Below are positions 1-10,240 of a DNA stretch of 64,000 nt, in pieces (within the stretch, counting starts at the first letter, position 1; each line of letters opens with the position of its first letter). Under the pieces are notes generated by a model, which did not search any database, was not told where the DNA came from, and was given only the letters and a program-made list of their open reading frames with translations. Position numbers and translations under genes: made by a program. The stretch is from the NCBI GenBank assembly GCA_963989385.1, contig OZ022503.1:93444638-93508637 (forward strand). Reading direction: 5' to 3'. The DNA is from Ctena decussata (lineage: Eukaryota > Mollusca > Bivalvia > Lucinida > Lucinidae).

Positions 1-6
1 CCATTT

Positions 7-482
7 AAGCCGCGGCACGAGAATTAATTGATTGATTGATTGTTTGGGTTTAACGGCCTTTTGACACAGTATATCAGTCTATATCGGGCCGTCTTCCAGA
101 GAGAGGGAGAAAGAAGACAGAAATGATCGACGAGAGAAAAAATTCCAAACAACCCGCACCTTCTGCAAGCACAGTAGGCCCCTGCCTCACTACTATCTCA
201 ATCAGTAGGACGCCTAGGCACTGGTAGTTACAAGCAGCATCATCGCACCACCCGACCAACCCGTGCGGCATGAGAAAACCAACAAAGTGGTTGTGCATCC
301 AGCGCAGACTAAGATCAACATGGGCCTCCGCCCAGTCTGATCAGAGTCTTTGCTCTCCGCCTGGAGCTAGCTTAGACCCTTAGTTACACTTTAAGCGCTT
401 AGCAAAGAGTCTGATCAGCCCAGTCTGATCTGAGTATGCGCTTGGCACACAAGCACTTTGTTGGTTTTCTCGTGTCGCTGGT
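7..482. mobile_element. MITE-A copy 1, interrupted by a SINE
   Basis: Foldback MITE with inverted ends of the GAGCCGCGACACGAG type. The left end is at 7-23; the body and the right end (CTCGTGTCGCTGGTC) are at 265-482. The interior has the family's symmetric core, with CCGCCCAGTCTGATCAGAG on one side and its near-complement on the other. A SINE at 24-264 splits the left inverted end, and the split point is flanked by a duplicated 12-mer. Eight further copies or fragments occur in the window. Confidence 0.75.
24..264 (-). mobile_element. SINE-A insertion with 12-bp target duplication
   Basis: Short retroposon read on the minus strand. Its 3' tail contains ACGGCCCGATATAGACTG and ends in repeated CAAT units. 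It is bounded by GCGGCACGAGAA at 12-23 and GCGGCATGAGAA at 265-276 (one mismatch), as expected of a target-site duplication made inside the inverted end of MITE-A. The same tail recurs at 50551-50625. A clear B box is not visible, so tRNA origin of the head is not shown. Confidence 0.65.
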
Positions 483-555
483 CATTTTGGTGTGAAGGGA
501 AGGGTATTGTTAGCTATTATGTCGGTTCCTAATCGTTGCCTTCGGATCCACTTTG

Positions 556-692
556 AAAGTATGTGCACTAAGTACTGGTTAACCGCTTAAGAGGTCTAAG
601 CCTGCCCAGGAATAGTGTGGTTAGGGTAACTGACCGTCGACATAACCATAGTTGTCTACCGTGGACGTGAAGCAATAAATCAATCAACCAAT
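556..692 (+). mobile_element. SINE-B, 5'-truncated copy
   Basis: Matches the body and tail of the fuller SINE-B at 39160-39433: GAAAGTATGTGCACTAAG, then GGTCTAAGCCTGCCCAGGAA, then GTGGACGTGAAGC and a short TCAATCAACC tail. The tRNA-like head is missing. Confidence 0.65.
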
Positions 693-720
693 CGTATCCA
701 CTTTGCTTGTTGTTGTTGTT

Positions 721-784
721 GTTTTAATGTTTTACGTCCACGGTAAACAGCTATGGCCATGTCGGGACGGTCAGTTACCCTAAC
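721..784 (-). mobile_element. SINE-B tail fragment, inverted
   Basis: Opposite-strand copy of the SINE-B tail (ACGTCCACGGTAAACAGC, GTCGGGACGGTCAGTTA). It lies back to back with the copy at 556-692, about 30 bases apart, so the two tails form an inverted pair. Confidence 0.6.
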
Positions 785-930
785 ATATTTTCTATTTTTA
801 TTATAGAAAGGATAAAATGAGAACACAATAAATCAAACAGCTCCAAACATAAAACAAATGCAACCCCAACCAAAGTTCCGCCTTGGGGCGGTCAGTAATA
901 ACTTCTGGGGGGGGGGGGGGGGGGGGGGGT
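785..930 (+). repeat. Repeat C fragment ending in a 23-base G run
   Basis: Segment with TTTTCTATTTTTATTATAGA, GAGAACACAATAAAT and CCGCCTTGGGGCGGTCAGTA, matching the Repeat C copies at 46550-46626 and 8812-9470. The family's normal ACTGGGGGG run has become a 23-base poly-G tract at 907-929. Confidence 0.6.
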
Positions 931-1106
931 AAACCAAGACTGCAAGACTGCTTTCTTCGATATGTTATTTACTTTCAGAGCACTCTGCTTACAATTGATA
1001 TTTTCATGGGACAGTGATGTAATGTTGCAACACTGTCCAAACACTCTAAGATAAAGTTCAGAGGAATACGTTCTGAAAGTAAGATCTAAGCCCTGTGATA
1101 TAATAT

Positions 1107-1342
1107 GAGCCGCGACACGAGAAAACCAACCATGTGGTTGTGCGCCCATTGCAGACTCAAATCAGTCTGGGCATCCACCCTATGTGACCAGTCTCTTTGC
1201 TTAACGCTTAAAGGGTAGCTAAGGGACTAAGCTACCTTCATGCGGACAGCGAAGACTCCGATCAGACTGGGCGGATGCTCAGGCTGATCTGAGTCTGCGC
1301 TGGGCGCACAACCACATTGTTGGTTTTGTCGTGTCGCGGCTC
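1107..1342. mobile_element. MITE-A copy 2 (full length)
   Basis: Complete foldback element, about 236 bp. It starts GAGCCGCGACACGAG and ends with the complement CGTGTCGCGGCTC. Interior: CAGTCTGGGCATCC, the AAAGGGTAGCTAAGGGACTA centre, GATCAGACTGGGCGGATG. No coding capacity; it would need a transposase from elsewhere. Confidence 0.8.
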
Positions 1343-1429
1343 AATTATTATTTTATACATTGGCTGTTCTTATTCCTCATTTGTCTGTTTAAGGCATTTG
1401 GCAAACAGTCTTTTGTTTTCCATTTTATT

Positions 1430-2928
1430 TACCGTAATCGCCCCATTTACCGCACATGCCCCTATAACCGCACACCAAGGCCATTTCCGGAAAAAAAATT
1501 CACAAGCGCACACTGCTTTTTCGTTTTGAAACTCACAGAACGCATCAAGTTCAACTAACCATTACTGTTTCAACAGCAACAGTGTTCAGTTTTGTTTTCC
1601 AGACGCAATGTGCGAAGAGAGCAACTCTATCGGTCTAAATGTCAATCGGGCATCCTCGCCGATATTTACAGAGTTGGCTGAAGTACGAGTGCGAACAGCG
1701 GACTCGGTTCAGCTTACACATCTGCGCCGTCTCATTAGCATATTCTCTATCTACGTCAACAATGGAAATGTACATGTTGATCCGAGAAGGATCGAGCTTA
1801 CAAAGTTATGAGGTTGCGGAAGTGCGCAGGCTGAACTGAGTCTTTGCCTTTCGTACATGCGAAAAGGCTCCATTTCTCAGAGCAGTTCTTGTCGTATATA
1901 GCGATAATGTGCACGTGTGCCAAAGTGCGTTTGGGAAAGATTCATGAACGACAGATGAGAAAAAGAAATAAATTGTCATATCGACAAACTCTTGTTTCCT
2001 GACAGAATCAGTCTGAATACATTCGCAAACTGAACGAAGCGACCAGCCTGCGCATATGCATGGTCTGTGCATTTAAACAAAGTTTGCGGTAGCCATAGGA
2101 TAGGTTTATCATTGGCATAGCTGGCCTGTGGGCCTCAAAAGGGCCCAGGACACATCGATCAGCAAACACCCGCATCATACAGTGCACTTGGGAACATTGA
2201 CCAGTCTAACAAATCTCCAGGATTCGCCGATAGTTTGCAAAATAATAGTTTGAAGATGCGCAGACTGGTCTAAGGCTTTGCTGTTTGCACATGTAATACG
2301 GTACCTTTCTCATGACACGTTGCCAATATTTCTGCACCCTTGGACGTTATTTAGTACAGACAGAAATAGGGAAGATCAAAAGGACTGCATCTTCCAGAAT
2401 TACAATGTGTGTGTTATTAATAGAAGCCCGTGAATTTAAAACAGACCCCTTGTGGTGAATGAATAGCCAGGGCACTGACAAACTTACCTGACGTGTTTAA
2501 TATAAACAATCACATATTAGGTCATCGTAGATGTGTTGAAATACTTTCCTTTCTTTCGGAATATTTATTTGGAATATTGAAGAAGGACGAAGAGAATGAA
2601 ATACGTGCATAATGAGGACATATTTAATACTGAGAGGTATGAGATATAATTTGCGACTTGACATGAGATTGTTTTTCTCCCGGAAATTGGCAATTCAAAT
2701 AGTTCAAACACTAAATATTTTCATGACACTTCAAACACCCCGATTAACTGTTCGAACTAAATGAAAATTTACCGTATCGATTTTCCTTAACATCTGTAAG
2801 TAGACAATGGCCGTTTGTTGTTTTTCCGTTCTGAGCGTGCGGTTATTAGAAACGTTTTTAATCACACCTTTTTGTTGCAAATTTGAAAAAGTTAAGCGCA
2901 CTGTGCGGTAAATGGGGCGATTACGGTA
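1430..2928. mobile_element. DNA element with perfect 26-bp terminal inverted repeats
   Basis: Bases 1430-1455 (TACCGTAATCGCCCC...) are the exact reverse complement of 2903-2928, 26 of 26. The 1.5 kb between them has no long open frame and includes diverged MITE-A-like stretches near 1607-1860 and 2200-2290. This is best read as a non-autonomous DNA transposon. No target duplication is clear at the edges, so the outer limits could differ by a few bases. Confidence 0.6.
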
Positions 2929-3762
2929 CCTATGGATAAAAATTTATTTGAGTTTTGGCCTTTTTGTGCACAGTGTCCGCAAAATTTCACCGATTGCCTG
3001 CTTAAATTCATGTTCGTCTAGATCCAATTATTGTTCAGAACCTGTCTTGGTGTTTGATACGAATTATTTATATTCAAGAAATATTCTTTTCTTACCCGTG
3101 AATTATCGCAGATTTGCACATGTTGTTGGAGGGCAGATCACGAAAAATTAATTCACGACGGCAGCAGGGGAAAACGTTAACATTATGTTAAAATTTCTAT
3201 TAACTCATGCCAAACCGGGCTGACGTTGCCAAGTTCTTGTGTATATTTTCTATAAGCTAAACTGTCAATGATGGAAAGCTAACTTCCAAAGTTTAGATTC
3301 ACGCATACAGTAGTTCTGCTCACTTCTTTGCGTCTGACACGATCAGAGACTCCAAGTCAAGCAAGAGAATGTGAATTTTCCTACATGTTTATACCACCGA
3401 TATTGACCTTGAACACATGCTTCGCCGTACTAAATGAATATCTGGAAAAATGCAAGGCAATGTGTTTGTTCCTTCATTGTGCGGAAGAAGCAATCTATAT
3501 GCGACAAAAGAGCATTCTTTGAATTTGCATAAATAGTTTTCAGCGAAAATAACCCAAATCTTTAGCCGATGTCAAATTTGTTTACCTGTTCGACTCACCT
3601 TCTGCGAAACCGGAATCCCCTCGCATGAATATGCGTTTTTAACCGCGGTTTTGCATGCGGTCGATTCGTAGGCGTGATAGGCAATGGTAAAGAACTATTA
3701 CATTCATATCCAACATCCCGCCTTGCAACAAAAAAATGAATAAGTAATTACAGATACTGACA
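2929..3762. other. Gene-free stretch
   Basis: AT-rich sequence with only short open frames, none with coding character. I recognise no repeat, RNA gene or regulatory site here. Confidence 0.5.
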
Positions 3763-4569
3763 ATAGTCACAGGTATCATACCGTTTTCTAGGATCAGTTG
3801 ATTTCATGCTAATCCTCGCTGGGCTGCAGCTAATAGTGGTGGAACTGTTGAGGGGTGTTGTTGACAAATGGTTAATTATAGATAATCAGGCTGTTTTTGA
3901 AAATATAAGATTCATGCAAATAGAAGAGTTTTGACCCACCTTGCACTCGAACAATCGATATCTCAGCAAAACGTTCTGTTCATTTGCAAAACGAATAATA
4001 AGAAGAAGGAAGTGGATCAAAACGGCAAACAAATGCGTTCAGTCGACTCAAGCGTTATTAATAGTTTGTCAGCGTTATTAATAGTATGACAGTTTGTTAT
4101 GGAATCTTTTGTAGTTTTGAAGTTAAATAAGTGTTAGATATTTTGTCAAAATATCAGATTGATTTGACCAAGCAAATTGTAGTAATTGCCACTAAAACAG
4201 GATGCCTATAACTCCAAATGTTGGTCTGTACCGCGGATGTGTGTTTTACAGACCGCGGTGCACGCATTACCGAAGAATGCTTCGCGGTCATTATTCGGAT
4301 TACGTGAAGGGGTTATGCCCCCAAAATGACATTCTTACTATTTGTTATAGATTTCTCAAAAAAGAGCTTACATATGGAAAGTTGAAATTCATTTTTTTCT
4401 CAAATGCTCAAAGGCAAACCACCATCAATATCGCAAATGGGAGTTATTGCTGGCCAAACCCAAATTATTGTCATTTTTTCTGTTTCGATTCAAATATTTT
4501 GTCCCGATGCACAATTATTTCTGCTTGCAACAAATTTTAATTATTTTAAAGCCTGTTTCACATCAGCCT

Positions 4570-5035
4570 TATGGCAGCCGTACGGCCCTCTGCGATCACA
4601 TTTCTGGCAAAAATCGCTAGGTTTCGTGCGGCAGCCGCAAGATCGTCGTACGAATTTTAGACGTCGCAAGGTCGTCACAACGTCGCAAACTGAATTCTCA
4701 AAATGCACATTATTTCTGCGACTTTGTGGCAATCTGTGGATGGCGCAAGGCTGCCGCGCGACAGTCTTGAGACAGTCATGAGACAACCGCACAACTGACT
4801 CACGATTTTGCCGGAGTTCGCAAGTTGGCAGGCGGGGCTGCTGTCAATCATTTCTTGCGTTTGTCTTGCGACGGTCGCAAGACAGCCGCACGAGCATCTT
4901 ACGACAGTCGTGCGTCCTGACAGAATGCTATCGCAAGAATGTTGCAAATCGTAAGACAATCGCGCAAGTCGCACGGCAACCGCACGACAGCCGCTAGGCA
5001 GCCGCAGGACAGTCCTACGATTGTTGCGTCACTTG
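4570..5035. repeat. GC-rich 11-bp-periodic degenerate array, left
   Basis: CpG-rich sequence made of variants of AGCCGCACGAC and its complement. From about 4860 to 5030 it can be cut into consecutive 11-mers (for example AGACAGCCGCA, CGACAGTCGTG, GCCGCTAGGCA, GCCGCAGGACA). Composition is strikingly unlike the AT-rich flanks. The frames read through it are by-products of the repeat. Confidence 0.6.
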
Positions 5036-5039
5036 CATC

Positions 5040-5335
5040 TCCTATAAAAGTAGATCGGTACTCATAGTCTAGACTCCAGAGAAGAAGCGTGTCCCAAGCG
5101 AAATAGATCCAGGATTTGACCCACCAATGCTTCGCTCGGCCTCTTCTACCTTGCCGTGCTCGGAGGAGCAGCGCGAGGATGGGGCGTGACGCTCTTCTTC
5201 ATCCCGGAGCCTTCTTCTTAGAAGGGCAATACGCTGCTGTGGGACAGCCATCAGGATCCTATGTGGTTTCAACAAGCGATGGTGAAACTATGAGAGTTGC
5301 GGTGGTGCTCTTTCATTTTATTCTTCATTCAAGGC
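5040..5335. other. Unique core of the 2.09 kb element with TATA-like motif
   Basis: A TATAAAAG motif lies at about 5043-5050 on the plus strand, and an ATG in CCACCATGC context lies at 5127, opening only about 20 codons. On the minus strand a 68-codon frame (5069-5275) includes the arginine- and glutamate-rich stretch RRRLRDEEER. Either could be a remnant first exon of a transposon gene. Nothing here is recognisable as a known protein. Confidence 0.3.
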
Positions 5336-5600
5336 GAATTCGTACGATGAGCGTACGGTCATCGTAAGACATTCGTGAGACAGCCTTGCGAATCCTTTTG
5401 CGTCGTACGGTGCCCGCAAGATTTTTGACAAATTCTAACGACCGTCTCACGGCAGTTTTGCGGAAGTCTTACGGCTGCTGCACGGCCATCTTGCGGCCGC
5501 CGTATGAAATATTGTTTATTTTTCCTACTTTTAAGCTGCAAAATCGTGCGACCCGTGAGACAGACGTACGAACATCGTACGGCTGCCTTACGATCTCTGA
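5336..5600. repeat. GC-rich 11-bp-periodic degenerate array, right
   Basis: Same character as the left array: CGTACGGTCAT, CGTAAGACATT, CGTGAGACAGC follow each other at 11-base spacing. The outer edge CGTACGGCTGCCTTACGA is roughly the complement of the outer edge of the left array near 4570. Confidence 0.55.
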
Positions 5601-5899
5601 GACCTAGGTGGACCCGCCCAGATACACTGCGAATTTGTCTGCGATCTGTCTACGGCACCAGTGGCCTCCAGAATCTGACCTAGAAATCATTTAAAATAAC
5701 ATATATGTCTACATTTAGTGTTGATTGTCGTTTGTTCTGATTTTATTAATACTTAAACTGACCGCCTATACTTACTCCAAGCTAAAACTACTCACGCCGA
5801 TCCAAGATTAGCATGAAATCAACCGATCCTAGAAAACGGTAAGATACCTGTGATAGTTCACAAATGATACGCACGGTAAACCGAATGAGCAGCTTTTTA

Positions 5900-6420
5900 C
5901 AGTCAGGTGGTCATTAAGCTATACCATTTGTAAACAACAGTATCACCTATTTTATATTTCTAGTTGCAAAACAAAAACAGAAAGCAAAGTGGACAGCTAT
6001 ACTGGTCCCCGAAATGATAGAATACTACTAAGAAGCGGACATGACAGCATGTAACACTGCTGAACAACAAAAGTACTGCCATGTAACGGTCAAAAACAAA
6101 TTACTGGGGAGTTTAAACTTGATTTACTACATCCAAATCCTCGCCCTTAGCTTCCGAAATGAATAAACCCAAACAAAACAATAACTGCGCATACAACTGA
6201 TTAGCGAAAGATAAAAACAAATGATTAAAAGAACATTATTAAAAGAACATTATACACGTACATCTATTTTTATGTATTATCTATTCTTTATTACAAAACA
6301 TAACAGGAAGCAATGTAGGTCGTTATACAGGTGATCACATTGCTAGCGGACAAATAAGCACAGGAACAACAATGGTCCCCCAATATAGGTTCATTTGCAC
6401 TGTATTTGTGTTCAACAGAC
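5900..6420 (+). repeat. Repeat C fragments
   Basis: Diverged pieces of Repeat C: CAAAACAAAAACAGAAAGC, AACAACAAAAGTACTGCC and ATTACTGGGGAGTTTAAAC, then a second partial copy with TACAGGTGATCACATTGCTA near 6330. No coding sequence. Confidence 0.5.
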
Positions 6421-6884
6421 CCTAAAGGGTGTTTGATGATGCTAAAACAAACTGAATGTTTATTTTACTAAAGTCCTATACAACAAAGCACCGGTGTGAA
6501 ATTCTAGACTTATTTTGTAATAAAAGTAGAGCAAGCTATTTCTAAAACGATCTTAGCTGGAGATAGTGACTTATCCCAGAAATTAAAAAAAAAATCAGAC
6601 CTGATTGAAGGACAAAGAAACAAATTGCTATTAAAACCTTACACTTTTTTATGTCTAGAATAAGACTTAGAAGGTGGTTGTTTGAATCAACCTCTGATTT
6701 ACAGGAAATGTAATTGATGGCACATGAGATAGTTGAAAAAGTTGAACTCCTGTGTAAGGCATTTTGTTGCCACTTTTAAGAGCCTCTGCATGAACTCCGC
6801 CTCATATCTGCAAGGGAATACGTCGGCAAGTAAGTGGTAGTGTAGTATAAAGCGTAGAAAAATTGGAGGGTTTGATGTTGTCTG

Positions 6885-7060
6885 CTTTGAATCGACGACC
6901 TTAGTAAAATTAAAAAAATACAGTATGCGTGATTCTGGCTATTGTAGCCAGATTTCGCCAGAGTCAGTGTTGAGGGTTGTTCTCTGTTTTCACTGCGTAG
7001 TATTATGGCCCACTTATTTAATGTGTTCTCTGTTCTTAAAGGAACTCTTTAAGATTTTAA
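6885..7060 (-). repeat. Repeat D copy
   Basis: Contains TTTGAATCGAC, CAGATTTCGCCAGAGTCAG, TGGCCCA and TTCTCTGTTCTTAAAGGAAC in the order seen in other Repeat D copies (12965-13150, 16995-17170, 27403-27790, 38795-39580). Confidence 0.6.
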
Positions 7061-7439
7061 TTTCGCAAAGTGTTTGGGCTTTTAAACCTTAAAAAAACAC
7101 CTTTAGATTTTTAAGGATCCAAATCTGATTTACACAACTTTAGGCATATAACAGATTACAATATTTATGATCCCCCCTTTTTAAGTGCGGCTGTCGTAAT
7201 TAATTTTAAGTGTCTGAGAGAGAGACTTGGTAGAACACTTGTCCGAATCCGGAACATAGCATTGCCGATATGGATCTTTATTTAACTATGGGATTTAATA
7301 CAGGTTTGGAAGGTTGAGATATTTCTCTGTTGTGGGATTTTTAAAGGAAAGCAGAACGGTTTTGTGGTTTTTAAGAATTTCCGTCTAGTCAATGAAGTGC
7401 TTAATAGAAAGAAAGGCCATGATCAGGAATTTATGCAAC

Positions 7440-7630
7440 CAGATCGCACATGTCGCCCTGAAAAAGCAAAAGGAAAAGAAACACTGACCCAAACTGACAA
7501 AAGTGTACGATGGCACGCACGATAAATCAATTAAACAGCTCTTTGCTAAACAGGAAATCATTCAGCTACCCAAATTGACAACAGCAGCAACATCTATGTT
7601 TGCCTATTTTCTATTTTGAATTCCAAAGCT
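7440..7630 (+). repeat. Repeat C fragment
   Basis: Shows AAACAGCTCTTTGCTAAACA, ATTCAGCTACCC and GCAACATCTATGTTTGCC, matching 25573-25650 and, inverted, 15780-15880. Confidence 0.5.
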
Positions 7631-7749
7631 ATTCAGGCGACTATATTTCTGTAGTGTTTCCCACCGCAGCTATTAAACCAAACTTCCGTCTTAAGCATTT
7701 GATGAAGTGTGTTTTTCAAACAAACACAACTTTTGAAATTCTTAGTTAC

Positions 7750-8106
7750 CTGGAACACCAATATATTTATAACTGAGATAAGAAAGCCCAGCAAGGACTT
7801 CAGGAATTCTAAATCCGATATACATCGGGTTGACATGGTCGTGCTTTAAGAAAGCGATACGTCTGTTAAACAAAGACGCAATCCAGCTGACCAACTCTGA
7901 TAGTGTGTCAACTGCAACCTCCTCCTGCTTAGACCAGCAATTAGCATATACAATGTAGTCTTTGTCAGAGTCCAATTTTAATGTTGAAATTTGTTTCAAC
8001 CTTGTGTTTCCTATATTTAGGACTTTGGAAAATACTTCCTTGAAGCTTAATTTTATAAAATGCATTGACCAGAAGTAATAGTGTGACCAGCAAGTTAGTA
8101 TCAATA
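7750..8106 (-). CDS. Candidate exon, unknown protein
   Basis: Minus-strand open segment of 118 codons with protein-like composition, including KLDSDKDYIVYANCWSKQEE and, further on, RIPEVLAGLSYLSYKYIGVP. It is preceded by a good acceptor (polypyrimidine CCTGTACCTCCTCTAAG, AG at 8107-8108). It ends at a CAG-GTAACT donor at 7749-7750; read through, a TAA follows two codons later. Its two-base start fits the one-base end of the upstream candidate exon (8184-8382), giving a 77-base intron. I do not recognise the family and see no signal peptide or known motif. It could be a genuine exon of a minus-strand gene or a decayed gene copy. Chance openness is possible but less likely given the matching splice phase. 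Confidence 0.35.
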
Positions 8107-8183
8107 CTTAGAGGAGGTACAGGTTGAAACAGGGGGATCAACGATAACGTCCTCGGTGTTTAGACTCCGCGGTACATTCTTAC

Positions 8184-8382
8184 ACTTAAAGATTTGGGTC
8201 GCAGTAGGTAAAGTGTAACAGTAGAATATTAGAGGATGATTCTGATTTTTGATATCAGGTGTAATAGCTGCTTTGAGATTGCTGTGGCTTTGTATACTCT
8301 CTTCTTTTAGGAACACTATGCATGCACTTTGCTTAACCGGTTTGCGGTCGAACCGTTGGCTCTGATTTGGTTCATCTGACAC
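8184..8382 (-). CDS. Candidate exon, unknown protein
   Basis: Minus-strand open frame of about 66 codons, rich in polar residues (DEPNQSQRFDRKPVKQ near the start, then ACIVFLKEES). The open frame begins after an in-frame TAA; AG dinucleotides just inside it could be acceptors, and there is no ATG at its edge. A T-GTAAGA donor at 8183-8184 would end the exon after one base of a codon, in phase with the acceptor at 8107. If unspliced, the frame continues to a TGA at 8101. Not recognised. The neighbouring candidate exon, the phase match and the donor quality are the support. Confidence 0.33.
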
Positions 8383-8389
8383 TTAGTTG

Positions 8390-8811
8390 TTTGGTTGAGT
8401 TGACTGGTTCTCCGCACTTTCACATTGTTGAACTGCAGTAATTTGATGCTAGCTCTAAACTTTTTTTTTGAGAAAAAATTCATTTTGTTTTTAATTTTGA
8501 TTATTTAGTCAAGTTTAATCAATACTTTTAATATTGCGATTAATTTAATAGACGATGATATGGAACATTTGTTTTATTGATATATATTTTGTTTATGTTG
8601 AAGACATATCTGTACGTTACAGCTGACATTGGTACGATTTCGGAAGCTATTTAGGCTTTTGCATTTCTACTTGATACTTTAATTAGAGTTTAACTGCACT
8701 TTGACCTCCAAATCAAGGTAAAAAATGTTTGAGTTTAACATTCTAATTCAAACGTAACTAGGCCACGTATTTAGCTATATCTACATATGTATTCATTACG
8801 TTTTACAACGT
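8390..8811. other. Gene-free AT-rich stretch
   Basis: Nothing recognisable; long AT-rich runs. Confidence 0.5.
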
Positions 8812-9470
8812 AAAAAGTATGCAAAGACCAGGAACTGAAACGATCAAAATCCAAATCCAGCCCTCAAACCATAGTTGGAAACAACTAAGATTACAAATAA
8901 TCAAGATACAGAGAACATATGGCCAACCGAGTGAGCAGCTTGTTCCCAAAAGGTGGCCACTCAGCAACCCAAACCGAACCAAAAATAATAATAACATACA
9001 TAAGGTAAAACATCACAGAAACTCTGACACAAAAAACAGGCAACAAAGAACCACAACAGAACTACCGCCTTGGAACGGTCAGTAATGAATTACTGGGGGG
9101 CTTAAATCGATTTTACAGGCCCAACCTCACCCTCAGTTTCTGAAGTGGTACAAAACATTTAGTTGGTTGTTCGGTTCGCATGATAACCCTCTAACTCGTC
9201 AATGAATCATCACGGTAAACACATAAATCAAATTTCAACACCATGAAGAAGCAAAGACGAGGACTCAACAGATACAACGGGCCGTCTGACAGGTGGAGAT
9301 CCCTGTCCTGCCAAACAACCCCACTGGAAATCTGAAGCAAAAGAAGGTCACCAATTGAGCCCCGGTGGACCAAGCAACAGACAAAAAGGCTCCGGTCCCA
9401 ACCAACTAAAATATATAGCTTTAGGTCGGGGCCATCATGCCGTTTTGCCACGTTTCAAAAACGTAGTAAA
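8812..9470 (+). mobile_element. Repeat C, longest copy
   Basis: The most complete copy of this family. It begins near GACCAGGAACTGAAACGATC, passes CCAACCGAGTGAGCAGC, the core TACCGCCTTGGAACGGTCAG with the small palindrome AGTAATGAATTACT and a G run, then GAATCATCACGGTAAACAC and GGTGGAGATCCCTGTCC. The first 375 bases are nearly identical, inverted, to 56640-57016, so one of the two moved recently. No protein frame is recognisable. It may be a non-autonomous element or the untranslated end of a retrotransposon. Confidence 0.6.
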
Positions 9471-10040
9471 ACCTAGTCCTCAATGCGTGACAGTGAGACT
9501 GTGACCTAACTTTGTAAGAGAGCAGCAAAGAATGCAGAGGCGTTGAAATCTCGCCTACATTCAGTGAATTTGACAACAAAACATGCTAATCATATGAATT
9601 ACGATATAACGTATCCACACATCAGTTTTCTTATTATAGAGTCCCATCCGTTTATATCCTTATATACACAGCTATTAAATACATGACAGCTGTCTTGTCA
9701 AACAGTGTAAATAATGTGCATACCAGGAACCGCATAGGAAGATAAATTAAATGATGTCACGACAAGTAATCTGAGAAAAAAAAATCAACTAAATGTTAAA
9801 CCTTGCCCATAGCACATTTACTTTTATTGATTCATTTACGAGGTATACAGCACAGAAAAAATGCATGGGCAGTGTTAAAATTGTCAACTTGATCAGAAAC
9901 TGTTAAATGACTGACCCAATGTAACCCAACATTCAAACCATAGCGTCAATGAGAAAATCAATAGAATCAGCATGTAACATCACACAAATTCAATTTTGTA
10001 TGTTTTGCAAACTTAGTACTGACTTCAATATAAGCATAAG
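9471..10040. other. Gene-free stretch
   Basis: No gene or repeat recognised. Confidence 0.5.
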
Positions 10041-10044
10041 TATA

Positions 10045-10240
10045 CTTAATTTAGTGCGACAGACGCATGTTTCAGTATTCAACTGCTTCAGGGTCGCTAA
10101 ACACCAAATGTTTGAAAGAAAAAAGGTGATGGGCAGGGCTCGGCAGGAAACGCCCTGCCTCTCCGAGCCACAAGTATTGACGCACTCCGCAAGATACAAT
10201 AGGTGCAGATATCAGGTAAGAGACGCCTACGTATTTTAAC
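10045..10240 (+). repeat. Repeat E copy
   Basis: TTAGTGCGACAGACGCATG, then TCGCTAAACACCAAATG, GGGCTCGGCAGG and CTCCGAGCCACAAG. Same family as 15140-15295, 26750-27175, 32780-33500, 37860-38095, 54045-54165 and 57445-57540. The open frames here are shadows of the repeat. Confidence 0.6.

Larger units (their letters stand above)
3768..5852. mobile_element. Complete 2.09 kb terminal-inverted-repeat element
   Basis: The left end 3767-3814 and the complement of 5806-5853 agree at 46 of 48 positions. The element begins CACAGG and ends CCTGTG, and ATAGT occurs immediately outside both ends (3763-3767 and 5853-5857), a 5-bp target-site duplication. Inside are AT-rich flanks and a GC-rich core (about 4560-5600) of degenerate 11-bp units around a unique 300-bp segment. 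No transposase-length frame is present, so it is probably non-autonomous. A 5-bp duplication with CAC ends is shared by some cut-and-paste superfamilies such as Transib, but the heptamer is not theirs, so the superfamily is left open. Confidence 0.7.

Noticed and set aside
4675..4974. 99-codon minus-strand frame rich in Arg, Cys and Ser
   Set aside because: It is the translation of the GC-rich 11-bp-periodic array, whose composition disfavours stops.
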